The notes beneath the pieces were generated by a model. That model saw only the letters and a program-made list of their open reading frames with translations, had not been told where the DNA came from and did not search any database. Of a stretch of DNA of 64,000 bases, positions 18,818-28,796 are shown one piece after another. This DNA is from Rhizobium indicum (GTDB taxonomy: Bacteria > Pseudomonadota > Alphaproteobacteria > Rhizobiales > Rhizobiaceae): assembly GCF_005862305.2 (NCBI RefSeq), contig NZ_CP054021.1:2622501-2686500 (forward strand). The letters are read 5' to 3'. Position 1 is the first letter of the stretch. The number at the start of each line of letters is the position of its first letter. The position numbers and the translations under genes were made by a program.

Positions 18818-19809
18818 GTATCGCGACTGAGATTATCGGGGTGCCGGAAACGTTGGATCACTTCCAGTCGGAATCCTATTCGCCCTACCACTTCTTCTCT
18901 TCCGAACAATGGGCGAAATTCCGCGCCGACACGCCGTTGACGCTGACGAGCGACGAGGTCAAACGGCTGCGTTCGATGGGCGATCCGATCGATCTCGACG
19001 AGGTCCGGCGCATCTATCTGTCTCTGTCGCGGCTGCTCTCAGCACATGTCGAATCCTCGCAGATGCTGTTTGAACAGCGCAACCGCTTCCTCAGCCTGTC
19101 CGATGTGACGAAGACGCCCTTCGTCATCGGCATCGCCGGCTCGGTCGCGGTGGGCAAATCGACCACCGCCCGTATCCTCAAGGAGCTCCTGGGGCGCTGG
19201 CCTTCCAGCCCGAAGGTCGATCTCGTCACCACCGACGGTTTCCTCCACCCCAACGCCGTGCTGCAGCGGGAAAAGCTGATGCAGCGCAAGGGCTTTCCGG
19301 AAAGCTACGACACGGGTGCAATCCTGCGCTTCCTCTCGGCGATCAAGGCCGGACGGCCGGATGTGAAGGCGCCCAGCTATTCGCACCTCGTCTACGATGT
19401 GCTGCCGGACGAATACAAGATCGTCGACCGGCCGGACATCCTGATCTTCGAGGGCATCAATGTGCTGCAATCGCGTGACCTGCCTGCCGGCGGCAAGATC
19501 GTGCCGATGGTCTCCGACTTCTTCGACTTCTCGATCTATATCGATGCCGCCGAAGACGAGATCCACAACTGGTATGTCACGCGCTTCATGCGGCTACGCG
19601 AGACCGCCTTCCGCGATCCGAATTCCTATTTCCATCGCTATGCCTCGATCAGCGACGCGGAAGCGCTCGAAATCGCCGAGGATCTTTGGGCAAACATCAA
19701 CCTGAAGAACCTGCGGCAGAACATTCTGCCGACGCGTCCACGCGCCGATCTCATCCTGAAAAAGGGCAAGGATCACCTGATCGAACAGGTCGCGCTGCGA
19801 AAGCTATAG
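18814..19809 (+). CDS. coaA: Pantothenate kinase type I
   Basis: P-loop kinase of 331 aa that phosphorylates pantothenate, the controlling step of coenzyme A synthesis. Walker [10 protein letters not shown] lies at 109-117; TTDGFLHPN and the YDTGAILRF segment follow the family order. The length is near that of E. coli CoaA (316 aa). The ATGA overlap with hisE couples it to the histidine cluster. A family B repeat follows its stop. CoaE, the last CoA enzyme, is encoded at 59573-60184. Confidence 0.97.
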   Translation: MSIATEIIGVPETLDHFQSESYSPYHFFSSEQWAKFRADTPLTLTSDEVKRLRSMGDPIDLDEVRRIYLSLSRLLSAHVESSQMLFEQRNRFLSLSDVTKTPFVIGIAGSVAVGKSTTARILKELLGRWPSSPKVDLVTTDGFLHPNAVLQREKLMQRKGFPESYDTGAILRFLSAIKAGRPDVKAPSYSHLVYDVLPDEYKIVDRPDILIFEGINVLQSRDLPAGGKIVPMVSDFFDFSIYIDAAEDEIHNWYVTRFMRLRETAFRDPNSYFHRYASISDAEALEIAEDLWANINLKNLRQNILPTRPRADLILKKGKDHLIEQVALRKL

Positions 19810-19813
19810 CAGC

Positions 19814-19923
19814 GGTCGATAGAGCCTTTCCGTTTTTCTCCGAATCACGGAAACGCTCTATCGCTTTGTTTTTACGCAATTCCGGACGCAAAACCGCTGC
19901 GCACTTTTGCTGGAATTGCTCTA
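19814..19923. repeat. Intergenic repeat, family B, full copy
   Basis: Two adjacent hairpins. The left one has arms GATAGAGC (19818-19825) and GCTCTATC (19855-19862) with inner arms TTTCCGT and ACGGAAA. The right one has GCAATTCC and GGAATTGC arms around a GCAAAACCGCTGCGCACTTTTGC core. It fills the gap between the convergent coaA and alkB genes, and its last CTA is the reverse complement of the alkB stop codon. It is of the type of rhizobial intergenic mosaic elements, by memory. Confidence 0.75.
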
Positions 19924-20547
19924 GTCGGTGGGATTGACGCGGCGAAGCGTCAGATTGATGCGGCCACCATTCTTCAGCAGCGTCGACGTCGCCGGATGGA
20001 TGCGGTCGACGCCGTGGAAACACAGCCTCCCCTCGCCGCCCAGCACCACCAGATCACCGCTCGAAAGCTTGAAAGATAGCGTGCGATCATTGCGGCTGAG
20101 GCCGCCGACGCGAAAGAGGCAGCTGTTGCCGAGCGAGATCGAGACGACCGGGGCTTTGAGATCCTGTTCGTCCTTGTCCTGATGCAAGCCCATGCGCGCT
20201 TCGTCGGAGTAGAAATTGACGAGGCAGGCTTCCGGCGGCTTGTCGTAACCCGAAACGTCATTCCAGATATCGAGCAATTGCTGCGGCATATCAGGCCAAG
20301 GTCTGCCGGTTGCCGGGTGCGTGGGCTGGTAGCGATAGCCGCGCTCTTTGTCCGTCACCCAGCCAAGCGGCCCGCAATTGGTCATGCGCACGGACATCGG
20401 CTTGCCGGTGCCGGGCATGGCGGGCACATAAAGCGGCGCTTCGGCGACGACGGTACGGATCACCTCGACCAATGCCTCCTGACGCGCTCGGTCGAGGTAA
20501 CTGGGGAGATGGCGGATGCCACTCAAGAGCTCCGGCATGTCACTCAC
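19921..20547 (-). CDS. alkB: AlkB alpha-ketoglutarate-dependent DNA/RNA demethylase
   Basis: Fe(II)/2-oxoglutarate dioxygenase of 208 aa that removes 1-methyladenine and 3-methylcytosine. The iron ligands are visible as His122, Asp124 (MGLHQDKDE) and His178 (LCFHGVDRI), and 2-oxoglutarate-binding arginines are in RINLTLRRV near the C-terminus. Its start overlaps the stop of arfB by eight bases, so alkylation repair and ribosome rescue are coupled here. The stop codon lies in the edge of the adjacent repeat. Confidence 0.95.
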   Translation of the reverse strand: MSDMPELLSGIRHLPSYLDRARQEALVEVIRTVVAEAPLYVPAMPGTGKPMSVRMTNCGPLGWVTDKERGYRYQPTHPATGRPWPDMPQQLLDIWNDVSGYDKPPEACLVNFYSDEARMGLHQDKDEQDLKAPVVSISLGNSCLFRVGGLSRNDRTLSFKLSSGDLVVLGGEGRLCFHGVDRIHPATSTLLKNGGRINLTLRRVNPTD

Positions 20548-20983
20548 CGCTGCCGCCGCCGGGGCGGCCGCGCATTTTCTTGACTTCTGAGCGACCGGAT
20601 TTTTCCTTCAGGCGGCGTTCGACCGAACCCTTGGTCGGCCTGGTCTTCTTGCGCGGCGGCGGTGGCGGCTTGGCGGCCTCGAGAATCAGTTCCTTCAACC
20701 GGTCGCGCGCATCCTCGCGGTTGCGGTCCTGGCTGCGAAACCGGCTCGCCTCGATCATCAGCACGCCCTCCTTCGACAACCGCCGGCCGGCGAGCTTGAT
20801 CGCATTGGTTTTGACACGATCGTTCAGGGACGGCGAATTCGCGATGTTGAAGAACAGCTGGACCGCGGTCGAGACCTTGTTGACATTCTGCCCACCGGGA
20901 CCGCCCGCCAGAACGAACTGTTCCGTCAGCTCCCATCCGGCGATGGTGATCCTGTCATCGATATAGAGCGCGTCGCTGGCCAT
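20540..20983 (-). CDS. arfB: Peptidyl-tRNA hydrolase ArfB (YaeJ)
   Basis: Ribosome rescue factor of 147 aa. The release-factor-like GGQ motif is at about residues 30-32 in LAGGPGGQNVNKVSTAVQ. A lysine/arginine-rich tail (PPPRKKTRPTKGSVERRLKEK) matches the extension that enters the empty mRNA channel of stalled ribosomes. ATG 20983 is preferred to an upstream ATG at 21034 since the family begins about 25 residues before GGQ. It overlaps alkB by eight bases. Confidence 0.93.
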   Translation of the reverse strand: MASDALYIDDRITIAGWELTEQFVLAGGPGGQNVNKVSTAVQLFFNIANSPSLNDRVKTNAIKLAGRRLSKEGVLMIEASRFRSQDRNREDARDRLKELILEAAKPPPPPRKKTRPTKGSVERRLKEKSGRSEVKKMRGRPGGGSGE

Positions 20984-21036
20984 GCGGCGTTCTATCTCAC
21001 ATCGGCGGCGAATTGAAAATATCGGCTGTGACATGG

Positions 21037-21067
21037 GAAACCCGGCGATCTTGCGATGCCGGGTTTC
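21037..21067 (-). terminator. Hairpin downstream of pckA
   Basis: Perfect 10-bp arms GAAACCCGGC (21037-21046) and GCCGGGTTTC (21058-21067) with an 11-nt loop, lying 25 bases past the pckA stop. The following T-run is short, so it is a probable but weak terminator separating pckA from arfB. Confidence 0.55.
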
Positions 21068-21091
21068 ACGTGAGTCAGAGGTTTGATCTGC

Positions 21092-22702
<1,611 letters not shown>

Positions 22703-23039
22703 GGCTAGTTCCCTTCACTCAGGCTCGTTGCCGTTAAAACTAACCGCGAAAATACGGGCAGAAATTTTAAAACACAAGATGGAAAACTTGAGAAAATGCA
22801 GTGATATCAAACAATTAATCGATTTAAATTTATCGTCCTAATTTTAAATCGTTTGAATAGATCGCGTTTAAAGATTCGGGCGCACTACCTAAGATTGCTC
22901 GCGAATTTTACGACAATCTTCCCCTTTATCTTTGCCACAATTTGTTCCACCTTTATCCTCCATAAGCGCATCCGGTCACTGAGACCGCCTGGGGAGAGCA
23001 AATCCGGGAGATTGCGCACTGATGACGGAGACCAACACC
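22703..23039. promoter_or_regulatory. AT-rich divergent intergenic region between pckA and chvI
   Basis: A 337-base gap with no gene, far more AT-rich than its surroundings at 22745-22940. It contains an inverted repeat with 9-bp arms CGATTTAAA (22820-22828) and TTTAAATCG (22843-22851), and a near-palindrome TTAATCGATTTAA centred on TCGA. These resemble LacI-family operator layout. By inference this is where pckA control and the chvI promoter lie. No sigma-70 box is assigned with confidence. Confidence 0.45.
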
Positions 23040-23774
23040 ATGCCGACAATCGCGCTCGTTGATGACGACCGCAACATCCTCACCTCGGTGTCGATCGCAC
23101 TGGAGGCTGAAGGATATAAGGTCGAGACGTATACGGACGGTGCTTCGGCGCTCGACGGCCTGCTGGCGCGACCGCCGCAGCTGGCGATCTTCGACATCAA
23201 GATGCCGCGCATGGACGGCATGGAACTGCTGCGCCGCCTGCGGCAGAAGTCGGACATCCCGGTCATCTTCCTCACCTCCAAGGATGAGGAGATCGATGAA
23301 CTCTTCGGCCTGAAGATGGGCGCCGATGATTTCATCACCAAACCGTTTTCGCAGCGTCTGCTGGTGGAGCGCGTGCGCGCCGTCCTGCGTCGCGCGTCAA
23401 GCCGCGAAGCCGCCGCCGCCGGCACGAGCCCCAGCGGCGCGCCGAAGACCGGCGCGGTGCAGCAGGCCCGCTCGCTGGAGCGCGGGCAGCTGGTCATGGA
23501 CCAGGAACGCCACACCTGCACCTGGAAGGGTGAGGCAGTGACGCTGACGGTGACCGAATTCCTGATCCTGCATTCGCTGGCGCAGCGCCCCGGCGTCGTC
23601 AAAAGCCGCGACGCGCTGATGGACGCAGCCTATGACGAACAGGTCTATGTCGACGACCGGACCATCGACAGCCACATCAAGCGGCTGCGCAAGAAATTCA
23701 AGATGGTCGACAACGACTTTGATATGATTGAAACACTCTACGGAGTGGGATACCGCTTCCGCGAAGCAGCCTGA
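23040..23774 (+). CDS. chvI: Response regulator ChvI
   Basis: OmpR/PhoB-type response regulator. The receiver has IALVDDDRN and phosphoacceptor Asp52 in [11 protein letters not shown], a Thr in FLTSKDEE and a Lys in FITKPFS. A winged-helix domain ends with [10 protein letters not shown]. ChvG-ChvI governs the acid and envelope stress response, exopolysaccharide and symbiosis in rhizobia. Two starts are possible: ATG 23022 (250 aa) or ATG 23040 (244 aa). The second gives [10 protein letters not shown], which fits the S. meliloti protein start as I recall it and has GGAG nine bases before it. Confidence 0.94.
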   Translation: MPTIALVDDDRNILTSVSIALEAEGYKVETYTDGASALDGLLARPPQLAIFDIKMPRMDGMELLRRLRQKSDIPVIFLTSKDEEIDELFGLKMGADDFITKPFSQRLLVERVRAVLRRASSREAAAAGTSPSGAPKTGAVQQARSLERGQLVMDQERHTCTWKGEAVTLTVTEFLILHSLAQRPGVVKSRDALMDAAYDEQVYVDDRTIDSHIKRLRKKFKMVDNDFDMIETLYGVGYRFREAA

Positions 23775-23797
23775 GCCCCGAGCGGCGCAGCGCGCTC

Positions 23798-23901
23798 CTG
23801 CATAATTTCCTAAATCGGCATCGATTTAAGGATTTAATTATGCAGCAGTTCAAAATGTCACAGCGTCCTTTGCGCGTCTGAAAAGACGCGCGGCGCTGTC
23901 G
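23798..23901 (+). repeat. Intergenic repeat, family A
   Basis: Two hairpins in tandem between chvI and chvG. The first has outer arms CTGCATAATT (23798-23807) and AATTATGCAG (23836-23845) and inner arms AAATCG and CGATTT around GCAT. The second has GCGCGTCT (23872-23879) and AGACGCGC (23884-23891) within CAGCG and CGCTG flanks. A diverged copy in reverse orientation lies at 46085-46180. It may act as an RNA hairpin between the two cistrons. Confidence 0.75.
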
Positions 23902-23959
23902 GAAATGTTGAGGGCTGCGGGCCGGCCCATCCGGCCCCGCCCTTCGAAAGGGCCTGTCA

Positions 23960-25750
23960 TTGGCACAGTTGGTGCAGGAAAGGGATCTGGACGATGCGGA
24001 GGGCGTGAGCACCCGTCGCGTCCGAGGCCGCCGTTGGTCGCATCCCTTCACCCTGATCCGCCGGATCTTCGGCAATGCCGTCTTTTCGAGCCTGACACGG
24101 CGCATCCTGTTCTTCAATCTCGTCGCGCTGGTGGTGCTCGTCGGCGGCATTCTCTACCTTAACCAGTTCCGCGAAGGATTGATCGACGCTCGCGCCGAAA
24201 GCCTGTTGACGCAGGGCGAAATCATCGCCGGCGCCGTTTCGGCCTCCGCGTCGGTCGATACGAACTCGATCACCATCGATCCGCAGAAGCTGCTCGAGCT
24301 GCAGGCCGGCCAGAGCATCACCCCGGTGCCGAACGACGAGGACCTTGAATTCCCGATCGATCCCGAAAAGGTCGCGCCGGTCCTGCGCCGGCTGATCTCT
24401 CCGACACGCACACGCGCCCGCATCTTCGATGCCGATGCCAACCTGCTGCTCGATTCGCGCCATCTCTATTCGCGCGGCCAAGTGCTGCGCTTCGACCTGC
24501 CGCCGGTGGAGGAAGAGAAACAGACCTGGAGCGAGTGGTTCGCCACCCTCTTCAACAAGGCGCTGCAGCCCGGCAATCTGCCGCTCTATAAGGAAGCGCC
24601 GGGCGGCGACGGCTCGATCTATCCCGAAGTGATGAACGCGCTCACCGGCGTGCGCGGCGCAGTCGTGCGCACCACCGAAAAAGGTGAACTCATCGTTTCC
24701 GTCGCCGTGCCGATCCAGCGCTTCCGCGCCGTGCTCGGCGTGCTGTTGTTGTCGACACAGGCGGGCGACATCGACAATATCGTCCATGCTGAACGGCTTG
24801 CTATCATGCGCGTCTTCGGCGTGGCGACACTCGTCAACGTGCTGCTTTCACTGGTGCTGTCATCGACCATCGCCAATCCACTGCGCCGTCTTTCGGCAGC
24901 TGCCATCCGCGTCCGCCGCGGCGCCAAGACGCGCGAAGAGATCCCCGACTTCTCTGCCCGCCAGGATGAAATCGGCAACCTTTCCATCGCATTGCGCGAG
25001 ATGACGACGGCGCTCTACGACCGCATCGATTCGATCGAGAGTTTCGCGGCCGATGTCAGCCATGAGCTCAAGAACCCGCTGACCTCGCTGCGCAGCGCCG
25101 TCGAAACGCTGCCGCTTGCCCGATCCGACGATTCCAAGAAGCGGCTGATGGACGTCATCCAGCACGATGTCCGCCGCCTCGACCGGCTGATCAGCGATAT
25201 CTCCGACGCCTCCCGTCTCGACGCCGAACTCGCACGCGTCGATGCCGGCTCCGTCGACATGGAGGTGCTGCTGCGCGACCTGATCGAGGTTTCGCGCCAG
25301 GTTAGGAGCACCAAGAAGCAGGTGGAAATCGAATATGCGATCGAACGCAAGCCGAACGTCAAGACGCGCTTCGTCGTCAACGGCCACGATCTACGCATCG
25401 GCCAGATCATCGCCAACCTGATCGAGAATGCCCGCTCTTTCGTGCCGGAAAAGGGCGGCAAGATTACCGTGCGGCTGGTGCGGACACGCTCGCGCTGCGT
25501 CACCACCATCGAAGACAACGGCCCCGGCATCCAGGCGGAAAATATCGACCGCATCTTCGAGCGCTTCTATACGGACCGGCCGGAGGCGGAAGGCTTCGGC
25601 CAGAATTCGGGGCTCGGCCTTTCGATCAGCCGGCAGATCGCCGAAGCGCATGGCGGTTCGCTGAGAGCCGAAAACATCACCGATGCCGAGAGCGGGCATA
25701 TACTCGGCGCGCGGTTCATCCTCTCTTTGCCAATCGGCGCCGCAGCATGA
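23960..25750 (+). CDS. chvG: Sensor histidine kinase ChvG (ExoS)
   Basis: Inner-membrane sensor kinase of 596 aa. It has a basic N-terminus, a first membrane helix at about 49-70, a periplasmic domain, a second helix near 275-300, a HAMP region and an H-box SHELKNPLTSLRSAV with phosphoacceptor His368. N-box (NLIENARSF) and GLGLSISRQIAE G-box follow. It phosphorylates ChvI. A TTG start at 23960 gives the length expected for ExoS/ChvG; GTG codons at 23972 and 24005 are alternatives. A family A repeat lies between chvI and this gene. Its TGA overlaps the hprK ATG by four bases. Confidence 0.93.
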   Translation: MAQLVQERDLDDAEGVSTRRVRGRRWSHPFTLIRRIFGNAVFSSLTRRILFFNLVALVVLVGGILYLNQFREGLIDARAESLLTQGEIIAGAVSASASVDTNSITIDPQKLLELQAGQSITPVPNDEDLEFPIDPEKVAPVLRRLISPTRTRARIFDADANLLLDSRHLYSRGQVLRFDLPPVEEEKQTWSEWFATLFNKALQPGNLPLYKEAPGGDGSIYPEVMNALTGVRGAVVRTTEKGELIVSVAVPIQRFRAVLGVLLLSTQAGDIDNIVHAERLAIMRVFGVATLVNVLLSLVLSSTIANPLRRLSAAAIRVRRGAKTREEIPDFSARQDEIGNLSIALREMTTALYDRIDSIESFAADVSHELKNPLTSLRSAVETLPLARSDDSKKRLMDVIQHDVRRLDRLISDISDASRLDAELARVDAGSVDMEVLLRDLIEVSRQVRSTKKQVEIEYAIERKPNVKTRFVVNGHDLRIGQIIANLIENARSFVPEKGGKITVRLVRTRSRCVTTIEDNGPGIQAENIDRIFERFYTDRPEAEGFGQNSGLGLSISRQIAEAHGGSLRAENITDAESGHILGARFILSLPIGAAA

Positions 25751-26199
25751 CCGAGGCAGGTTTCAACGTCCATGCGACGGCGATCGTCGTCGGCAAGACG
25801 GGGCTGCTATTCAGCGGTCCCTCCGGCTGGGGAAAATCGATGCTGGCCTTCACCTGCATGACCGAGGCGCGCCGGCTCGGGCTTTTCACGGCGCTGGTCG
25901 CCGACGACCAGGTGCTTCTCTCCGGAGAGGCCGGCGCGGTGATCGCTACATGCCCGCCGTCGATCGCCGGGCTGATGGAGCTTCGCGGCACCGGCATCGT
26001 TCGGCAGGACCATATTCCGCGGGCGACCATGCATTATGCCGTGCTTCCTGGCAGCGCCTCCGGTGAAAACCGGGTGCCTCCAGAAGGCGAAACCGTAGGC
26101 CTTGCCGCCGGTTTTTCGCTTCCCGCATTGCGGTTGCTCACAGGCGTCTCTTCACCCCTTGCGATCCTGATGGCAAAAGTGCCTGGCATCGGGCACTGA
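25747..26199 (+). CDS. hprK: Short HPr kinase/phosphorylase (C-terminal domain type)
   Basis: A 150-aa protein equal to the C-terminal catalytic half of Firmicute HprK; the N-terminal half is absent, as is usual in alphaproteobacteria. The P-loop is GPSGWGKS at about 24-31, and ADDQVLL and LMELRGTGIV correspond to the Walker B-like and HprK signature regions. The expected role is ATP-dependent phosphorylation and dephosphorylation of HPr on its regulatory serine, with HPr encoded two genes downstream. It overlaps chvG by four bases, linking envelope sensing to the PTS-Ntr network. Confidence 0.92.
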   Translation: MTEAGFNVHATAIVVGKTGLLFSGPSGWGKSMLAFTCMTEARRLGLFTALVADDQVLLSGEAGAVIATCPPSIAGLMELRGTGIVRQDHIPRATMHYAVLPGSASGENRVPPEGETVGLAAGFSLPALRLLTGVSSPLAILMAKVPGIGH

Positions 26200-26347
26200 G
26201 GCCTTCCGGATTGGTCAATCTGCCTTATATATTCGCATTTTTATCTTGCACTTCGGCTTTTCATAGCCAAGATGTGCCCCCACCGGTGGACGTAATTGCT
26301 GCATTGCGATATTGGGGCCACCGTTTGTATATGGGAGCAGTAATATC

Positions 26348-26749
26348 ATGATCGGACTTGTGCTTGTCACTCATGGCAAGCTGGCTGAAGAGTTTCGTCA
26401 TGCTGTCGAGCACGTCGTCGGTCCTCAGAAATTCATCGAGACGGTCTGTATTGGCCCCGAAGACGACATGGACCAGAGACGGCAGGACATTCTGGAAGCC
26501 GTTTCCGGTGCCGATGATGGCCACGGCGTTGTCATCCTGACCGACATGTTCGGCGGCACGCCGTCCAATCTCGCCATATCAGTCATGAGCAGCGGCCATA
26601 CCGAAGTCATTGCCGGCGTCAACCTGCCGATGTTGATCAAACTTGCCGGGGTGCGCGGCGAGAACAACATGGAGAAGGCGCTGGTCGAGGCCTCCGAAGC
26701 CGGGCGGAAATATATCAATGTCGCGAGCCGTGTGCTCAGCGGAAAATAA
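26348..26749 (+). CDS. PTS mannose-type EIIA component
   Basis: A 133-aa EIIA of the mannose/fructose superfamily. The phosphoacceptor is His9 in LVTHGKLAEEF, and TDMFGGTPSNLA is the conserved loop near residue 68. No EIIB or membrane EIIC gene is nearby, so it is most likely regulatory rather than a sugar transporter. HPr is encoded ten bases downstream. This matches the incomplete PTS of rhizobia, where EIIA and HPr take phosphate from EI-Ntr and act on regulators. Confidence 0.92.
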   Translation: MIGLVLVTHGKLAEEFRHAVEHVVGPQKFIETVCIGPEDDMDQRRQDILEAVSGADDGHGVVILTDMFGGTPSNLAISVMSSGHTEVIAGVNLPMLIKLAGVRGENNMEKALVEASEAGRKYINVASRVLSGK

Positions 26750-26758
26750 CGGGCATTC

Positions 26759-27034
26759 ATGACATCGCTCTCCCGGGAACTCCTCATCATCAACAAGCGC
26801 GGTCTTCATGCGCGCGCTTCCGCCAAATTCGTGCAGATGGTCGAGACCTTCGATGCCGCCATCACCGTTTCCAAGGATGGAATGACGGTCGGCGGAACCT
26901 CCATCATGGGCCTGATGATGCTTGCGGCAAGTCCCGGCTCAAGCGTCGTCGTTTCGGCGAGCGGCAGCCAGGCCGAGGAAGCGCTGGAGGCCCTGGACAA
27001 GTTGATCCAGAACAGGTTCGGCGAGGAGATATGA
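26759..27034 (+). CDS. ptsH: Phosphocarrier protein HPr
   Basis: HPr of 91 aa. The EI-dependent phosphorylation site is His17 in NKRGLHARASAKFV, and the regulatory serine is Ser48 in GGTSIMGLMMLA, which is the site expected to be used by the HprK encoded two genes upstream. Together with EIIA it completes the small regulatory PTS module behind chvG. It ends 159 bases before ahcY. Confidence 0.94.
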   Translation: MTSLSRELLIINKRGLHARASAKFVQMVETFDAAITVSKDGMTVGGTSIMGLMMLAASPGSSVVVSASGSQAEEALEALDKLIQNRFGEEI

Positions 27035-27057
27035 GCTCCGATCGAGTTCATATAAAC

Positions 27058-27077
27058 ATATAAAGACTTCTTTATAT
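27058..27077. promoter_or_regulatory. Perfect palindrome upstream of ahcY, candidate SahR-type operator
   Basis: ATATAAAG (27058-27065), four-base spacer, CTTTATAT (27070-27077). It lies 116 bases before ahcY, with an extra half-site TATAAAC just upstream. A palindrome of this look is, to my memory, the operator of the methionine-cycle repressor SahR in alphaproteobacteria; that assignment is inference and not proved here. Confidence 0.5.
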
Positions 27078-27192
27078 CCTTATTGCTATCACCGGCGAAG
27101 CCTGCTAAACGGCGGACATGCCGTGCGCTTGCACGCGGGTCATTTTTCGCGCCTGCGCCAATTTTGAGACGTTTTTCAGCCTGGAGGCCTCT

Positions 27193-28593
27193 ATGAGCAC
27201 TGAAAAAGATTATGTCGTCGCCGATATCGGGCTTGCGGATTTCGGTCGCAAGGAAATTACGATCGCCGAAACCGAAATGCCGGGGCTGATGTCCTGCCGC
27301 ACCGAATTCGGCCAGACAAAGCCGCTGAAGGGCGCGCGCATCACCGGCTCGCTGCATATGACCATCCAGACGGCCGTGCTCATCGAGACGCTGGTCGCGC
27401 TCGGTGCCGAAGTCCGCTGGGCCTCGTGCAACATCTTCTCGACGCAGGATCACGCCGCTGCCGCGATCGCCGCTTCCGGCGTGCCTGTCTTCGCCATCAA
27501 GGGCGAATCGCTCGAAGATTACTGGGTCTACACCGACAAGATCTTCCAGTGGGCCGATGGCGGCCTTTCCAACATGATCCTCGATGACGGCGGCGACGCC
27601 ACCATGTACATCCTGCTCGGCGCCCGCGCCGAAGCCGGCGAGGACGTACTGTCTCACCCGCATTCCGAAGAAGAGGAAATCCTCTTCGCACAGATCAAGA
27701 AGCGCCTTGCCGCTTCGCCTGGCTGGTTCACCAAGCAGCGCGACGCGATCAAGGGCGTCACCGAGGAAACGACGACCGGCGTCAACCGCCTTTACCAGCT
27801 CAGCCAGAAGGGCCTGCTGCCCTTCCCGGCGATCAACGTCAACGACTCGGTCACCAAGTCGAAGTTCGACAACAAGTATGGCTGCAAGGAATCGCTGGTC
27901 GACGGCATTCGCCGCGGCACCGACGTCATGATGGCCGGCAAGGTTGCCGTCGTCTGCGGCTACGGCGACGTCGGCAAGGGTTCTGCCGCTTCGCTCTCCG
28001 GCGCCGGCGCCCGCGTCAAGGTGACAGAAGCCGATCCGATCTGCGCATTGCAGGCTGCGATGGACGGTTACGAAGTCGTTCTGCTCGAGGACGTCGTTTC
28101 CTCGGCCGATATCTTCATCACCACCACCGGCAACAAGGACGTCATCCGCATCGACCATATGCGGGCGATGAAGGATATGGCGATTGTCGGCAATATCGGC
28201 CACTTCGACAACGAAATCGAAGTCGCTGCACTGCGCAATCTCAAGTGGACCAACGTCAAGCCGCAGGTCGACCTGATCGAATTCCCCAAGGGCAACCGCA
28301 TCATCCTCCTTTCCGAAGGCCGTCTGCTCAACCTCGGCAACGCCACCGGCCATCCGTCCTTCGTGATGTCGGCTTCGTTCACCAACCAGACGCTGGCGCA
28401 GATCGAACTCTTCACCAAGCCCGACCAGTATTCCAACCAGGTCTATATCCTGCCGAAGCATCTCGATGAAAAGGTCGCACGCCTGCATCTCGACAAGCTC
28501 GGCGTGAAGCTGACTGAGCTTTCTGCGGAACAGGCTGCCTATATCGGCGTCTCGCCGAAGGGCCCGTTCAAGTCCGACCACTACAGATATTGA
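27193..28593 (+). CDS. ahcY: Adenosylhomocysteinase
   Basis: NAD-dependent enzyme of 466 aa that cleaves S-adenosylhomocysteine to adenosine and homocysteine, relieving methyltransferase inhibition. It has the NAD-binding [10 protein letters not shown] stretch, a TGNKDVI segment, and the C-terminal KSDHYRY tail that completes the neighbouring cofactor site. ATG 27193 is preceded by TGGAGG. A palindrome at 27058-27077 is a candidate operator, and a strong terminator follows. Confidence 0.97.
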   Translation: MSTEKDYVVADIGLADFGRKEITIAETEMPGLMSCRTEFGQTKPLKGARITGSLHMTIQTAVLIETLVALGAEVRWASCNIFSTQDHAAAAIAASGVPVFAIKGESLEDYWVYTDKIFQWADGGLSNMILDDGGDATMYILLGARAEAGEDVLSHPHSEEEEILFAQIKKRLAASPGWFTKQRDAIKGVTEETTTGVNRLYQLSQKGLLPFPAINVNDSVTKSKFDNKYGCKESLVDGIRRGTDVMMAGKVAVVCGYGDVGKGSAASLSGAGARVKVTEADPICALQAAMDGYEVVLLEDVVSSADIFITTTGNKDVIRIDHMRAMKDMAIVGNIGHFDNEIEVAALRNLKWTNVKPQVDLIEFPKGNRIILLSEGRLLNLGNATGHPSFVMSASFTNQTLAQIELFTKPDQYSNQVYILPKHLDEKVARLHLDKLGVKLTELSAEQAAYIGVSPKGPFKSDHYRY

Positions 28594-28621
28594 TCTGATC
28601 GTTAATATCCACAAGATGTAG

Positions 28622-28658
28622 AAGCCGCGGCATTGACAAATGCCGCGGCTTATTTTTT
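28622..28658 (+). terminator. Rho-independent terminator of ahcY
   Basis: Perfect 13-bp arms AAGCCGCGGCATT (28622-28634) and AATGCCGCGGCTT (28639-28651) with a GACA loop, then ATTTTTT. It is 29 bases after the ahcY stop. Confidence 0.9.
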
Positions 28659-28796
28659 GGACGCTCCCTTCCCGCCGATTCCCTTCCGAAGTATTGTTTT
28701 AAGACTTGATTCGTGGCGCCGGACCCTGTTCGGCCGCTGCGAAAATGGGATGTCTTGTCGTAATGCGGCACATTGAAGGACGGAGACATACCGCGG

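Noticed and set aside
27035..27192. SAH or SAM riboswitch in the ahcY leader
   Set aside because: I could not fold a convincing conserved aptamer; the only clear structure is the DNA palindrome.
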